Assembly (NCBI GenBank): GCA_913057145.1
Contig: CAJXNJ010000001.1
Location: 113,682 to 177,681, forward strand
Reading direction: 5' to 3'
From: an uncultured Ectothiorhodospiraceae bacterium
GTDB lineage: Bacteria; Pseudomonadota; Gammaproteobacteria; Nitrococcales; Nitrococcaceae
DNA length: 64,000 nt
In this document: positions 9,879 to 20,928 of the stretch, piece after piece
Layout: the number at the start of each line of letters is the position of its first letter
Position numbering within the stretch: the stretch's first letter is position 1
Made by a program: the position numbers and the translations under genes
The notes under the pieces: model-generated
Seen by the model: only the letters and a program-made list of their open reading frames with translations
Database searches by the model: none
Told to the model about the DNA's origin: nothing

Positions 9879-11156
9879 ATGATCCGAAAGCTGCTGATGA
9901 CGCTGCTCCTGAGTAGCAGTCTTGCCACCGCCCAGGCCGAAGAGGTGCTGCTTGATCGCATCGTCGCGCTGGTCAACGACGATGTCGTGCTCGCCTCGGC
10001 GCTGGCCAATGAAATGCAGACGGTGCAGCGGGAACTCGCGCAGCGCAACGTCCGCATGCCGCCGGAGGATCAATTGCAGCGTCAGGTCCTGGAGCGGCTG
10101 ATCCTGCAGACACTGCAGCTCAATGTCGCCGAGCGCCGGGGCATTCGCGTTGACTCGGCAACGCTGGATGCGGCAGTGCGTCGGGTGGCCGACCGCAACG
10201 GACTGTCGCTGACCGCCTTTCGTGATGCCCTTGAGGCCGAGGGCCTCGATATGGCGCAGTTCCGGGAACAACTGCGTCGGGAAATCATTCTCTCGCGACT
10301 GCGTCAGCGCGTGATGCGCGAGCGTGTCGATGTCACCGATCAGGAAATCGACCAGTTTCTCGAGCGCAACCGCGTCGGAGAGCCGGAATACGCCCTCAGC
10401 CAGATTCTCATCGGCCTGCCCGAAGCCGCCTCAGCCGATGCCATCGATACGGCAAGAAGCGAGGCCGAGGCCGTCTTGCAGCGACTACAGGACGGCGAAT
10501 CGTTCGCCCGCGTGGCTGCGGCCGTCTCGGATGCCCGCAATGCCCTTGAGGGCGGGGATCTGGGCTGGCGGGCCGCCTCGGAACTCCCGGATGTCGTCGC
10601 TGATGCGCTGGCCGACCTGCCTGTCGGCGCGGTGACACCAATCCTGCGGACCTCTGCCGGGTTTCTGATTTATGAACTGCGCGACAGGCGCCGGACCGAT
10701 GAGCGCATGATCGAGCAGGCAAGACTGCGGCATATCCTGATTCGGACCAACGCCATTGTCACCGACATGGATGCCAGGTTGCGCCTGGAGAGCCTGCGCG
10801 AACGTATCCTCGCCGGTAGCGCCTTCGGCGATCTCGCCCGGGCCAACTCCGATGACCCGACCACTGCCACCAGCGGCGGCGAGCTCGGCTGGGTTAACCC
10901 GGCGAACCTGCCGCAGTCCTACCGTGAGGCAATCAGCACACTGCAGCCGGGAGAGCTCAGCGAGCCCTTTCAGACCCAGACCGGCTGGCATCTGGCAGAA
11001 GTCATGGACCGACGGGAACGGAATGCCGGGGCAAGCATTGCCCGTGAGGAAGCCACCGAGGCGATCCGTCAGCGCAAGGCCGAGGAAGAGACCGAGCTCT
11101 GGCTTCGCGAGCTACGCGAAGAGGCCTATGTGGAGATCCGCCTGGGCGGTCGCTGA
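9879..11156 (+). CDS. surA: Periplasmic peptidyl-prolyl isomerase/chaperone SurA
   Basis: [15 protein letters not shown]..., two parvulin-type domains. Confidence 0.94.
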   Translation: MIRKLLMTLLLSSSLATAQAEEVLLDRIVALVNDDVVLASALANEMQTVQRELAQRNVRMPPEDQLQRQVLERLILQTLQLNVAERRGIRVDSATLDAAVRRVADRNGLSLTAFRDALEAEGLDMAQFREQLRREIILSRLRQRVMRERVDVTDQEIDQFLERNRVGEPEYALSQILIGLPEAASADAIDTARSEAEAVLQRLQDGESFARVAAAVSDARNALEGGDLGWRAASELPDVVADALADLPVGAVTPILRTSAGFLIYELRDRRRTDERMIEQARLRHILIRTNAIVTDMDARLRLESLRERILAGSAFGDLARANSDDPTTATSGGELGWVNPANLPQSYREAISTLQPGELSEPFQTQTGWHLAEVMDRRERNAGASIAREEATEAIRQRKAEEETELWLRELREEAYVEIRLGGR

Positions 11157-12121
11157 TGCGCCGGGATCGGCCCGTTATTGCCATCACCCCGGGTGAGCCT
11201 GCCGGCATCGGCCCAGAGCTCGTCGCCGCCATCGCAGGCGATTTCCCGGAAGCGCGATTGGTGGCGATTGCCGATCCTGATCTGCTCAGACAGGCAGGCG
11301 CGGACACACATCCATTCCATCCGGACCAGCCGTCGACCGACAACGGCCTGGCTGTCGAGGCGGTTTCGCTTGCAGCGCCGGCTGTGCCCGGCCGGCTCGA
11401 TCCTGCCAATGCCGCCTATGTCCTGGAGACCCTGCGTATCGCCGCCGAAGGCTGCCTCGAGGGCCGATTTGATGCCATGGTCACCGGCCCGGTGCACAAG
11501 GGCGTGATTAATGAATCAGGGATCACTTTCAGTGGTCACACGGAGTTCCTCGCCGAACTCACCGGTGCGCCCATGCCGGTGATGATGCTCGCCGCCGACA
11601 CACTGCGTGTGGCGTTGGTCACCACCCATCTGCCCCTGCGGGCCGTTGCCGATGCCATTACCGCCGCGCGGCTCGAGCAGGTCATCCGGGTACTCGACGG
11701 TGATCTGAAACGCGACTATGGAATCACCCGGCCGCGTATTCTTGTCGCCGGGCTCAACCCGCACGCCGGGGAATCCGGGCATATGGGGGATGAGGAAATT
11801 CGCATCATCACGCCAGTGCTCAATCAGCTGCGCGAGCAGGGGATGAATCTTGAAGGCCCGCTGCCGGCCGATACGCTGTTTACACCGCGGCATCTCGCCG
11901 GGGCCGATGCAGTGCTTGCCATGTATCACGACCAGGGCCTGCCGGTGCTCAAGCATGTCGGCTTTGGTCATGCCGTGAATATCACCCTCGGCCTGCCGAT
12001 CATTCGCACCTCTGTCGATCATGGCACCGCACTCGATCTGGCAGGCCGGCATCAGGCCGACAGCGCCAGCCTGCGCGCCGCCATCACCGAGGCCATTCGC
12101 ATGGCCGGACACCGTCATTAG
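11156..12121 (+). CDS. pdxA: 4-hydroxythreonine-4-phosphate dehydrogenase
   Basis: [37 protein letters not shown]. Confidence 0.95.
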   Translation: MRRDRPVIAITPGEPAGIGPELVAAIAGDFPEARLVAIADPDLLRQAGADTHPFHPDQPSTDNGLAVEAVSLAAPAVPGRLDPANAAYVLETLRIAAEGCLEGRFDAMVTGPVHKGVINESGITFSGHTEFLAELTGAPMPVMMLAADTLRVALVTTHLPLRAVADAITAARLEQVIRVLDGDLKRDYGITRPRILVAGLNPHAGESGHMGDEEIRIITPVLNQLREQGMNLEGPLPADTLFTPRHLAGADAVLAMYHDQGLPVLKHVGFGHAVNITLGLPIIRTSVDHGTALDLAGRHQADSASLRAAITEAIRMAGHRH

Positions 12122-12123
12122 CC

Positions 12124-12924
12124 ATGCACAGGGCCCGCCGCCGATTCGGCCAGAACTTCCTCCACGACCCGGGGGTCATCGCCCAAATGATCATGGCGAT
12201 CGCGCCTCAGGCCGGTGAGTCGTTTCTTGAGATCGGCCCGGGCCAGGGAGCGCTCACCGGGCCGCTACTCGCCGCCGGCGTCCATCTCACGGCCCTGGAA
12301 ATCGACCGTGATCTTGCGGCCGCGTTGCGCGCCCAATACGCCAGTTTCACTGATCAGCTGACCCTCATCGAAGGCGATGCACTGGAGCAACCGCTCGAGC
12401 GGTTCCTGCCGGCCAACGGCAGGCTCCGCATCGTCGGCAACCTACCCTACAACCTCTCGACACCGCTGCTGTTCCATCTCACCGCCCCCGAGCCACGGCT
12501 GCACGACCTGCATTTGCTACTGCAGCGTGAGGTTGTCGTGCGAATGGCGGCAGCGCCCGGCAGTCGAGATTACGGCCGGCTCTCGGTCATGATCCAGGCA
12601 CGCTGTGCGGTGGATCCATGCTTTGATGTGCCGGCCGGTGCTTTTACACCCGCTCCGCGGGTGACCTCTCGATTTGTCCGGCTGCGCCCGCATGCCGAGC
12701 CACCGCTACCCGATGTCGATGACGCCGCACTGGCGCGTGTGGTATCAGCCGCATTCGGACAGCGCCGTAAAACGCTGCGCAATGCCCTCACCGGGCTGTT
12801 GACCCCCGATGCCATCATTGCCGCCGATATTGACCCGGGCACCCGCGCCGAGCAGGTTGATCTGGCCGGCTTCGGCCGCCTCGCCCGACAACTTCCAACG
12901 CCAACTGCCAAGGCATCGAGCTGA
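12124..12924 (+). CDS. rsmA: 16S rRNA dimethyladenosine transferase RsmA/KsgA
   Basis: [30 protein letters not shown]. Confidence 0.96.
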   Translation: MHRARRRFGQNFLHDPGVIAQMIMAIAPQAGESFLEIGPGQGALTGPLLAAGVHLTALEIDRDLAAALRAQYASFTDQLTLIEGDALEQPLERFLPANGRLRIVGNLPYNLSTPLLFHLTAPEPRLHDLHLLLQREVVVRMAAAPGSRDYGRLSVMIQARCAVDPCFDVPAGAFTPAPRVTSRFVRLRPHAEPPLPDVDDAALARVVSAAFGQRRKTLRNALTGLLTPDAIIAADIDPGTRAEQVDLAGFGRLARQLPTPTAKASS

Positions 12925-12927
12925 ACC

Positions 12928-13764
12928 ATGGCCGACTACGCGATCGGGGACATTCATGCCTGTCTCGACCCATTACAACGGCTGCTCGAGCGACTGCGCT
13001 TTGACCCGGGCAGCGATCGGCTCTGGCTGACCGGCGATCTGGTCGGCCGGGGCCCCGAGCCGGCAGCCACCCTGCGCTTCATTCGCCAATTGGGTGCTGC
13101 CGCAGAGAGTGTGCTTGGCAATCATGATATCCATTGCCTCGCCGTGGCGGCCGGTCAGGGGCGACTCCGCGCCAATGACCAGCTCGAGACGCTGCTGCAG
13201 GCCGACGACCGTGATGAACTCCTCACCTGGCTGCGTCAGCGACCGTTGATGGTGGATCTGCCCGATCTTCCCTACGCCCTGGTGCATGCCGGCATCCCGC
13301 CGCAGTGGAGCATCGACCAGGCCCTGGCACATGCCGCCGAAGCCGAGGCCGCGCTGCGCGGTGACGACTACGGCGCATTCTTCAAGCATCTCTACGGCAA
13401 TAAGCCCCGGCGCTGGGACGATGGACTCGAAGGCTGGGACCGGCTGCGGTTCATTATCAACGCGTTCACCCGCATGCGGTTCTGCACCGACGATGGCGGG
13501 CTTGAATTTGCCCACAACGGGCCGCCTGAGCAGGCACCGGATACGCTCACTCCCTGGTATGCCGCCACCGGCAATCGGCTCGACCCCCAACGCGCCACGC
13601 TGATCACCGGCCACTGGTCGCGGCTTGGCTGCCGGACAGGCAATGGCTTTATCGCACTTGATACCGGTTGCCTCTGGGGCGGGCAGCTGACCGCGGTGCG
13701 CATCGACACACAACCGCCTGTTTTCAGCCAACTCGACTGCCCGACAACGCGCCTGCCGGGATGA
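12928..13764 (+). CDS. apaH: Symmetrical bis(5'-nucleosyl)-tetraphosphatase
   Basis: YAIGDIHACLDPLQRLL, GNHDIHCLA, calcineurin-like phosphoesterase motifs. Confidence 0.95.
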   Translation: MADYAIGDIHACLDPLQRLLERLRFDPGSDRLWLTGDLVGRGPEPAATLRFIRQLGAAAESVLGNHDIHCLAVAAGQGRLRANDQLETLLQADDRDELLTWLRQRPLMVDLPDLPYALVHAGIPPQWSIDQALAHAAEAEAALRGDDYGAFFKHLYGNKPRRWDDGLEGWDRLRFIINAFTRMRFCTDDGGLEFAHNGPPEQAPDTLTPWYAATGNRLDPQRATLITGHWSRLGCRTGNGFIALDTGCLWGGQLTAVRIDTQPPVFSQLDCPTTRLPG

Positions 13765-13798
13765 CTAATCGAGGCGGTGTGCAAGCGCCGGCAGGCGC
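13749..13798. repeat. 11-bp perfect inverted repeat spanning the convergent apaH/nit stop codons
   Basis: GCGCCTGCCGG (13749-13759) and CCGGCAGGCGC (13788-13798), 28-nt loop containing both stop codons. Confidence 0.8.
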
Positions 13799-14586
13799 TC
13801 GCGGATTTCACGCAACCGGGCGAAATCAAGTTCTGCCATTGCCACACCGGCGCCTCCCCCCACCGGACAGGTTGCAAGCACGCTGCCCCAGGGGTCGATG
13901 AGCATGCTCTCACCATGGGTGGCGCGGCCATTCGGATGCCGCCCGCCCTGATCCGGCGCGATCATGAAACAGAGATTCTCCACGGCCCGGGCACGGGTAA
14001 GAATGGCCCAATGCGCGGCCCCCGTGGTTGCGGTGAAGGCCGCCGGTGCCAGCAGAATCTGCGCGCCCGCCTCCACCAGCCGGCGATAGTGCTCGGGGAA
14101 GCGCAGGTCATAACAAATGGAAAGCCCGAGCATGCCGGCGGGTGTCTCGGCGACCACCACGTCATGCCCCGGAGCGAACGTCGCTGATTCACGATAGCCC
14201 TCCCCATTGGGCAGGGAGACATCGAATAAATGGCGCTTGTCATAACGGGCAATACGCCGGCCATCCGGCCCATAAACCAGGAGCGCCGAGCGCACCCGAT
14301 CGGGCTCTACGGCCGCAAGCGGAACACTGCCACCCACCAGTGTGATGCCCCAGCGCAGCGCGCGGTCAGCAAGAAAATCCTGAATCGGCCCATGACCATC
14401 GGCCTCGGCAACGCCAAGCGCCGCGCGCTCCTCTCGACCCATGAAGGCAAAATTCTCCGGCAGGACCACAAGCCGGGCACCATCACCGGCGGCGCGTTCA
14501 ATTAACGCATCGGCCGCGGCCAGGTTCTCGGCCACCGCATCCACCGAGACCATCTGCAGCGCGGCTGCCATCACCGAATCAGTCAT
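13765..14586 (-). CDS. Carbon-nitrogen hydrolase (nitrilase/omega-amidase-like Nit)
   Basis: VVLPENFAF, KRHLFDV, GLSICYDLRFPEHYR: nitrilase E-K-C signature. Confidence 0.9.
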   Translation of the reverse strand: MTDSVMAAALQMVSVDAVAENLAAADALIERAAGDGARLVVLPENFAFMGREERAALGVAEADGHGPIQDFLADRALRWGITLVGGSVPLAAVEPDRVRSALLVYGPDGRRIARYDKRHLFDVSLPNGEGYRESATFAPGHDVVVAETPAGMLGLSICYDLRFPEHYRRLVEAGAQILLAPAAFTATTGAAHWAILTRARAVENLCFMIAPDQGGRHPNGRATHGESMLIDPWGSVLATCPVGGGAGVAMAELDFARLREIRERLPALAHRLD

Positions 14587-17500
14587 CACCACTGCCCTCT
14601 TCCGCCGCGGTCAATGGGGTGAGCAACTCGAACTGCGGGTCTTCCCATGGCCCGAAAATCCGGTATTCAAAGCTCGTGAGTCGCTCCACGCCCGGCTCGA
14701 TCATGCCACGCGTGAGGAACAACATCACCGCCGCGGCCGGACCACCGGCAAGCCCCCCGAGGAAGGTCAGCGCCGATGAGACATGGGGCGTCACCTGCAC
14801 CTGCTGGTCGTAGCGGCGCCGAACAAGATCGGTCTCGCCACTGAGTGCCAGATCCATGGACGGCCCCTGCAGGGTTAAATCATCGGTACGCATACGACCG
14901 GCCTGCACCTGCCAGCTGCCCTGCAGGCTATCGAACTGCAGGCCCTCTCCCACGACATCCGAGAAATCCAGCCCCAGCCGGCGTGGCAGCACAGAAAGGC
15001 TGAACAGTCCAAGCGCCCGGCCCGCACCCGGTTCCACCGCCGGCAGGGAACCGTTGCGCAGATCCACCTGCAACTCACCGGCCAAAGACGTCATGGCCGG
15101 ATCGAGCATCGGCCCGATCCAGCTGAGTGTGCCGGCGCTGCTGCCGGTACCGGACTCCATGGCCCGGGGCAGCCCGAGTGCACGCAACAGTGCACCGGCA
15201 TCCTCGGTGAACAGATCAAAACGAAGACGATGCCCTCCGGGCTGTCCGGCATCGGGCGTAATCTGCCCACGCAGATCAATACTCTCGCCGACCAGCTCAA
15301 GACTGGCCCGGGCATTGGGCTCGCCCTCATTGATCCGTGAAAAACTGAAACGGCCAAGTGGCAGATCTTCGGCCGAGAGCGATTCCACATTGAGATGAAG
15401 ATCCGGCCCGGCAGGCGCTGGCGCATCCTCAGCCCCAGAAGGCTCCCGATCCTCACGCTCGGCGACCGGAATGGTTGCCGCCCTGAGCGTCTCGAGGTCG
15501 ATCCTCACGGCACGCTCAGCCGGCGACCAGCGCATGTCCCCATAAGCCGCTCCGGCCAACCCAAGCCGCCAGTCATCCCCTTCGCGCAATCCGGCGACCT
15601 GCACCTCGCCCAGCCGCCAGCGACTGACATCAAGGCCCTGCAGCCTGACATCCACCTCTCTGACCGGCGGCAGGACGCCGATACCGCCGGGACCGTCACC
15701 GGCACCAAGGGCGGTGAGCTCAGCCAGGGCAACCCGCGGCAGGGTGCCGGTAATCCGGGTCATCCCCGGCTTTGGTGCCGCAGCCGGCTGCGATCCAAAA
15801 TGCAGGGTCAGGCCCAGGTCGGATCCGCGCTGTTGCCTGGCTGCGGCCTGCAGACGATCGCCATAGGCAAGCGCTATCCGCTGTTCGCCATCCGGGAACC
15901 AGCGCCAGTCAAACTCGGCGGCCCGGCTTTGTGCTGCTGTCTTGCCAAGCTGCAATGGCCAGTCGAGCGTGAGGCCCTGCAGCGCCGAGGTCACACGCAA
16001 ATGCGTCGGACCGCTTGCCAGTCGGCCCTGGTCATAGCCCGGCAGCTCCAGTGTTATGCGCCAGGCTGTATCGCCGCGGGCCTGCCCGGCAAGCGATGCC
16101 AACCCCGGCCAGTCCGCAAGCGCCATGCGGGTATCGGCTTCGATGCGTGTGCGCGGGCCGGCATCCGAGCGCAGCGTCACGGCCCGGGAGACAAGGGCGC
16201 GGTCATTAAAGCGTCCGCGCAGCCCCTGCCAACGCAGTCCATTACCATCAAAATCCACTTCACCGCGAAGATCGGTCAGCCGAATAGCCGGCCTTGGCAC
16301 GGCCAGAGTTGCACCGTCCAGGCGCAATGCACCGCTCACCCGCGGTGGCTGTTTCTGGAAGGGGAATTCAAGCGAGAGCGAGAGCGCTCCATCACCCTCC
16401 CAGGCAAGTGGGGCGAGGGGACTTTGAGCCGAGAGCAATGGAGAATCGAGCATCAGGGCATGCATGGCGGCCAGTGGCCCGGTGAAATTGCCATTGATCA
16501 AAAGCCGCGGCTGCCACAGGTCATCAATGCTCGCTTCGGCGCCCGTGAGCTCGACACCGGCAATCTGTCCACGCCGGGCCTGGATCTGCATGCCACGGTT
16601 GTAGAAACGAAGTTCCGCCGCCACGGACTGCAAGGCAGGCCATTGGCGGTTGAACTGAAAATCCATGGCATCCAGTTGCAGGACAAGGTCAAAAACACCC
16701 TCATCCGAGTCGAATGGAAAATCCTCGGGGCTGCCTGCAAGGCGCAGTGACAGTGACTGCATACGACCGGCGAGAACCGCTCGATCGAGATACTCCACCA
16801 GCTGCTCATGCATGACCCCCACGGGAAGATGGGCCATGACCGCCTCAATCGGCGCGCCTCCAAGCTCGGCAGTCAGATCAACCACTGGCTTGCCCTGTGC
16901 CGGTCGCAAATACGAACCGGCAAGGCGCAATGGAACGCCCCGCCAGTCAGCCGTCAGATCTTCGGTCTGAAAGCGCCAGCCCGTTGACTCGGTCTGCCGC
17001 CAACGCAATGCACCCGCGAGCGCCTCCAGCCGGACGGGCTCGCGCAGAAGCGACGGCAGGCCCGCGGTGACGGCAAAATCCTGCAGTCTGGCCTCTCCGC
17101 CGTCTGCCCCCATGCGAAGGTCGACACGCCCGGCGTCGATCTCGGGCCAGGGCGCTTCGGCCTCCATGGCAATCTCATTGATCACACCCCTGAGTCGCCA
17201 GTCCTCGGGATTGCTCCATAGGCCCTGCAAGCCCTGAATCTCCCCGCCAAGCGCAAGCGCAGGCAGCTCGAGACGAGTGGCCGCAAAGCCCCGGTAAATC
17301 AGTGCAAGGGGCAGCCGCTCGGCGGCCCAACGCCAGGCACCCGAATCGCGCTCATACGCAAAAGCAAGCGCCCCGACATCCAAGGGGGCGGCATTCAGGC
17401 CGCGCATGGTCTGCGGGATCATTCGTCCGGTCCAGCCCTCGGCGGTGCGCTCGATCCGGGCTTGCAGGGCAGCCGCACTCAGCTCGCCACCGAGCAACCC

Positions 17501-18364
17501 CAGGCTCTGTCCGTTCAGATCCACTGTCGCGCTCTGCAGCCCCTCGTCATCCAGCGTCAGCCAGAGGCTCGCATCCAGGCCTGCTGTCGCCGCAGGGATA
17601 AAATCCCCGGCCGGGAGCAAAGACCGCAGGGTTGCTCCACGAATATCCTGGAGCTCGATAAACCCCCGAGCGGAACCCTCTGCATCAGCGGGGACCAGCA
17701 GCTGGCCCTGGAGTGTCTCGCCATTCCGACGCGCATCCAGTGCAAAGCGCCAGTCTCCACTCTCTTCGCGTTGCCAGCGAAGCGTCACCGGGTCAATGAC
17801 AAGCGGGGCTGCGGCATCGCTGCCGGTCAGCCGGACACGGGCTTCGCGCAGCAGCAGCTGATCCACGGGCAGACCCCGTAAGGCTGCAAGAAAATCCCCT
17901 GGTGTCGCCGCCGGGGCAATCGGCAGCAGCCCGGAGAACTGCCAGCCCTCAACCGAACGGCTGGCCGAGAATTCAAGGCCGACGGCTTCGAGGGCATGCA
18001 ACCGCAGCCCCCCTGACTCGAGTGATGCCCAGGGCGCGATGGCGAGCGTCATCTCCGCAAGCTGGACCGGCCGGGCAGCCGCGGTCGGATCACCCACTTC
18101 GACATCGCGCAGCACCAGTCCGGGGCGTAACTGATGCAAGCGGGCATCAAGCGCCCCGATACGAATGGGCACGCCAAGCCGGCTCGAGACAGCGGCCTCG
18201 ACCGTGTTGATCATGGAAGGGGCGGCGGCAAAGAAAATACGCACACCGGTCAGGGCAAGCGCGGCGGTAATGAGGACCGTCACCAGTCCATAGACCACCA
18301 CCGCCTTCAGCCTCTCCCCGCGCTGCGGCCAGATCCAGCGATGCAGTTGTTGGCTCACGCTCAT
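14579..18364 (-). CDS. yhdP: YhdP family protein (AsmA-like, DUF3971; phospholipid transport associated)
   Basis: 1261 aa with N-terminal TM segment and long beta-rich body; downstream of rng. Confidence 0.87.
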   Translation of the reverse strand: MSVSQQLHRWIWPQRGERLKAVVVYGLVTVLITAALALTGVRIFFAAAPSMINTVEAAVSSRLGVPIRIGALDARLHQLRPGLVLRDVEVGDPTAAARPVQLAEMTLAIAPWASLESGGLRLHALEAVGLEFSASRSVEGWQFSGLLPIAPAATPGDFLAALRGLPVDQLLLREARVRLTGSDAAAPLVIDPVTLRWQREESGDWRFALDARRNGETLQGQLLVPADAEGSARGFIELQDIRGATLRSLLPAGDFIPAATAGLDASLWLTLDDEGLQSATVDLNGQSLGLLGGELSAAALQARIERTAEGWTGRMIPQTMRGLNAAPLDVGALAFAYERDSGAWRWAAERLPLALIYRGFAATRLELPALALGGEIQGLQGLWSNPEDWRLRGVINEIAMEAEAPWPEIDAGRVDLRMGADGGEARLQDFAVTAGLPSLLREPVRLEALAGALRWRQTESTGWRFQTEDLTADWRGVPLRLAGSYLRPAQGKPVVDLTAELGGAPIEAVMAHLPVGVMHEQLVEYLDRAVLAGRMQSLSLRLAGSPEDFPFDSDEGVFDLVLQLDAMDFQFNRQWPALQSVAAELRFYNRGMQIQARRGQIAGVELTGAEASIDDLWQPRLLINGNFTGPLAAMHALMLDSPLLSAQSPLAPLAWEGDGALSLSLEFPFQKQPPRVSGALRLDGATLAVPRPAIRLTDLRGEVDFDGNGLRWQGLRGRFNDRALVSRAVTLRSDAGPRTRIEADTRMALADWPGLASLAGQARGDTAWRITLELPGYDQGRLASGPTHLRVTSALQGLTLDWPLQLGKTAAQSRAAEFDWRWFPDGEQRIALAYGDRLQAAARQQRGSDLGLTLHFGSQPAAAPKPGMTRITGTLPRVALAELTALGAGDGPGGIGVLPPVREVDVRLQGLDVSRWRLGEVQVAGLREGDDWRLGLAGAAYGDMRWSPAERAVRIDLETLRAATIPVAEREDREPSGAEDAPAPAGPDLHLNVESLSAEDLPLGRFSFSRINEGEPNARASLELVGESIDLRGQITPDAGQPGGHRLRFDLFTEDAGALLRALGLPRAMESGTGSSAGTLSWIGPMLDPAMTSLAGELQVDLRNGSLPAVEPGAGRALGLFSLSVLPRRLGLDFSDVVGEGLQFDSLQGSWQVQAGRMRTDDLTLQGPSMDLALSGETDLVRRRYDQQVQVTPHVSSALTFLGGLAGGPAAAVMLFLTRGMIEPGVERLTSFEYRIFGPWEDPQFELLTPLTAAEEGSGDD

Positions 18365-19833
18365 TCCGACATCAGCACCACATCGAACTGCTCCGGGCTG
18401 TAGAGCGGTTCAACCTGAAATTCGATGGGCTTGCCGATAAAGGCCTCGAGCTCGGCGAATGTATCGCTCTCTTCCTCCAGCGCCCGGTCCACCACTTCAT
18501 GGCCGGCGAGCACCCGAAACCGGGTCATCTCGAATTGACGGGATTCGCGCAGAATCTCACGGGCAATCTCATGCACCACCGTCTCGGCACTTTTCAGATA
18601 ACCCCGGCCGTTACACACCGGACAGCTCTCGCAGAGCAGATGCTGCAGTGAATCGCGGGTCCGCTTACGGGTAATCTCCACCAGCCCGAGCGAGGAGATA
18701 TCGCCGAGTTGTGTGCGGGCATGATCGCGCTGCAGGTATTTCTCGAGTGCACGCAGGACCTGTTGCCGGTGAGTGGCATCGGCCATGTCGATAAAATCCA
18801 CAATGATGATGCCGCCGATATTGCGCAGGCGCAGCTGGCGGACAATGGCCTGAGCGGCCTCGAGGTTGGTCTTGAAGATCGTCTCCTCGAGTGTGCGATG
18901 ACCGACATACCCCCCGGTATTCACATCAATCACCGTCAGCGCCTCGGTCTGGTCAATCACCAGATAGCCGCCGGATTTCAGATTGACCCGGCGCTGCAGG
19001 GCACGCTGGATTTCATCTTCAACCCCATAGAGATCAAAAATCGGACGCTCCCCGGGGTAATGCTCCAGCTTGGCCTCGGTGCCCGGGAGGAAATGCCGGC
19101 AGAATTCGACCATCCGGTCGTACCACTCCCGGGAGTCAATCCGCACGCGCTCGATGCTGTCATCAACAATATCGCGCAGCACACGCAGCATCAGCGGCAG
19201 ATCCTCATGCAGCAGCGCCGGCGCCATGGCGGTATCGGCCCGCTCACCAATGGCATCCCAGAGTCGGTTGAGAAAGCCCCACTCGCGGGCCAGAACCGCT
19301 TCCGGGATGTCCTCCGAGGCGGTTCGGATGATGCAGCCATGGCAAGCGGCGTCTCCCGTCAGCCGGGCACCGATCTCGCGCAGTCGCTCGCGCTCGGCGG
19401 CATCATCAATACGCGCAGACACCCCGACACCGGGATTATTGGCAAGGAAGACCAGGTAGCGCGAAGGAATGGCGATCTGGGTGGTCAGCCGCGCACCCTT
19501 GCTGCCCAGTGGATCCTTCAACACCTGCACCATGAGGGTCTGCTGCTCACGGACCAGACGCTGAATCGGGGGCTGCTCCAGCGGCTCGCCGCGAGCAACG
19601 GCTTCTCCGGCACTGATATCGGAGGCATGCAGGAAAGCCGTGCGCTGCAGACCGGCATCGACAAAGGCGGCCTGCATCCCGGGGAGCACCCGTGAAACCT
19701 TGCCCAGATAAATATTGCCCACCAACCCTCGCGTACGGGCCCGCTCCAGATGAATCTCCTGCAGACTGCCGTTATCGAGGATCGCCACCCGCGTCTCCTG
19801 CGGGGTGATGTTGATGAGCAGTTCCTGGGTCAC
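18361..19833 (-). CDS. rng: Ribonuclease G
   Basis: MTQELLINITPQETRVAIL, NTGGYVGHRTLEETIFKTNLEAA, DFIDMAD, CPVCNGRGY. Confidence 0.95.
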   Translation of the reverse strand: MTQELLINITPQETRVAILDNGSLQEIHLERARTRGLVGNIYLGKVSRVLPGMQAAFVDAGLQRTAFLHASDISAGEAVARGEPLEQPPIQRLVREQQTLMVQVLKDPLGSKGARLTTQIAIPSRYLVFLANNPGVGVSARIDDAAERERLREIGARLTGDAACHGCIIRTASEDIPEAVLAREWGFLNRLWDAIGERADTAMAPALLHEDLPLMLRVLRDIVDDSIERVRIDSREWYDRMVEFCRHFLPGTEAKLEHYPGERPIFDLYGVEDEIQRALQRRVNLKSGGYLVIDQTEALTVIDVNTGGYVGHRTLEETIFKTNLEAAQAIVRQLRLRNIGGIIIVDFIDMADATHRQQVLRALEKYLQRDHARTQLGDISSLGLVEITRKRTRDSLQHLLCESCPVCNGRGYLKSAETVVHEIAREILRESRQFEMTRFRVLAGHEVVDRALEEESDTFAELEAFIGKPIEFQVEPLYSPEQFDVVLMSE

Positions 19834-20435
19834 TGCTTCGCCGACCAGTTGGCCTGATAGTCGATGGCAAACTCCGTGAGCAGGTCATGGGTTTCAAACA
19901 TGGGCAGCCCCATGACCCCGGAGTAGCTGCCCTCGAGCTGCTCCACGAAGACACCGCCGGCACCCTGAATGGCATAGCCACCGGCCTTGCCCAGTGGCTC
20001 GCCGCTCTCCCAGTAGGCGGCCTGTTCTGCCGCCGGGATTTCCCGAAACGTAACCATACTGAGCGACAGCCGGGTGAGCTCGCGCTCGCCATCGACCAGC
20101 GCCACACCGGTCAGTACCCGATGCGTCTGCCCGGAGAGCTGCTCGAGCATGGCGAGCGCTTCCTGCCGATCATCCGGCTTACCGAGAATCTGATCGTCAA
20201 TGACCACGGCGGTATCGGCACCCAGTACCGGGGCGGTCGCGCCGGCCGGGCGTTGCTGCAGACCGGCGCGTGCTTTCTCCAGCGCCAGACGAATGGCAAA
20301 GACCTCAGGGGCCTCGTCCGGGAGCACCGTCTCATCAGCGCTCTGCGCCACCGTCTCAAAGGCGACACCCATGCGCTCGAGAATCTCGCGCCGTCGTGGT
20401 GAGGCCGAAGCCAGAAAGAGTTGGGTCATAGCCAT
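19830..20435 (-). CDS. maf: Maf family nucleoside triphosphate pyrophosphatase
   Basis: LFLASASPRRREILERMG, GADTAVVID. Confidence 0.93.
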   Translation of the reverse strand: MAMTQLFLASASPRRREILERMGVAFETVAQSADETVLPDEAPEVFAIRLALEKARAGLQQRPAGATAPVLGADTAVVIDDQILGKPDDRQEALAMLEQLSGQTHRVLTGVALVDGERELTRLSLSMVTFREIPAAEQAAYWESGEPLGKAGGYAIQGAGGVFVEQLEGSYSGVMGLPMFETHDLLTEFAIDYQANWSAKQ

Positions 20436-20451
20436 CTCCTTTGCCTAAACA

Positions 20452-20922
20452 TTATCCCGCTCGATGATAGGGATGCCCGGAGAGCAGGGTCCAGGCGCGA
20501 TACAACTGCTCGGCCACAACCACACGCACGAGCATATGCGGCAGCGTTAAGGCCGAGAGCGACCAGCGTCGCTCGGCGGCCTCCAGGCAACGCGGGTGCA
20601 GACCATCCGCACCGCCAATCACGAAGGCCAGATCCTCGCCCTGCTGCATCGCCGCTTCCAGATAGTCTGCCAGATCCTGCGTCGACCAGGACTTGCCACG
20701 CTCATCGAGTGCGATCAGACGCGATCGGCCGGCCGCGGCCAGCAGCGCATCGGCCTCCTCCGCACGAGCGCGTTCGGTATCCCCGGCGCGTCGGGCAGAA
20801 CCCCCCTCAACGGCTTTCAGGGCAAGCGGCAGATGCCTTGGCATGCGCTCGGCAAACGTCTCAAACCCGGTCTGCACCCAGCCGGGTGAGCGCCGTCCGA
20901 CCGCTACCAGATCCAGTCGCAT
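20452..20922 (-). CDS. rlmH: 23S rRNA pseudouridine1915 N3-methyltransferase
   Basis: LIALDERGKSWSTQDLADYL, FVIGGADGL, YHRAG C-terminus. Confidence 0.95.
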   Translation of the reverse strand: MRLDLVAVGRRSPGWVQTGFETFAERMPRHLPLALKAVEGGSARRAGDTERARAEEADALLAAAGRSRLIALDERGKSWSTQDLADYLEAAMQQGEDLAFVIGGADGLHPRCLEAAERRWSLSALTLPHMLVRVVVAEQLYRAWTLLSGHPYHRAG

Positions 20923-20928
20923 GCCTCT

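Noticed and set aside
15395-16750. 451-aa plus-strand ORF antisense to yhdP
   Set aside because: Arginine/proline/glutamine-rich shadow ORF without domain signatures
18709-19695. 328-aa plus-strand ORF antisense to rng
   Set aside because: Mirror frame of a confidently identified RNase G gene; no independent start or domain support
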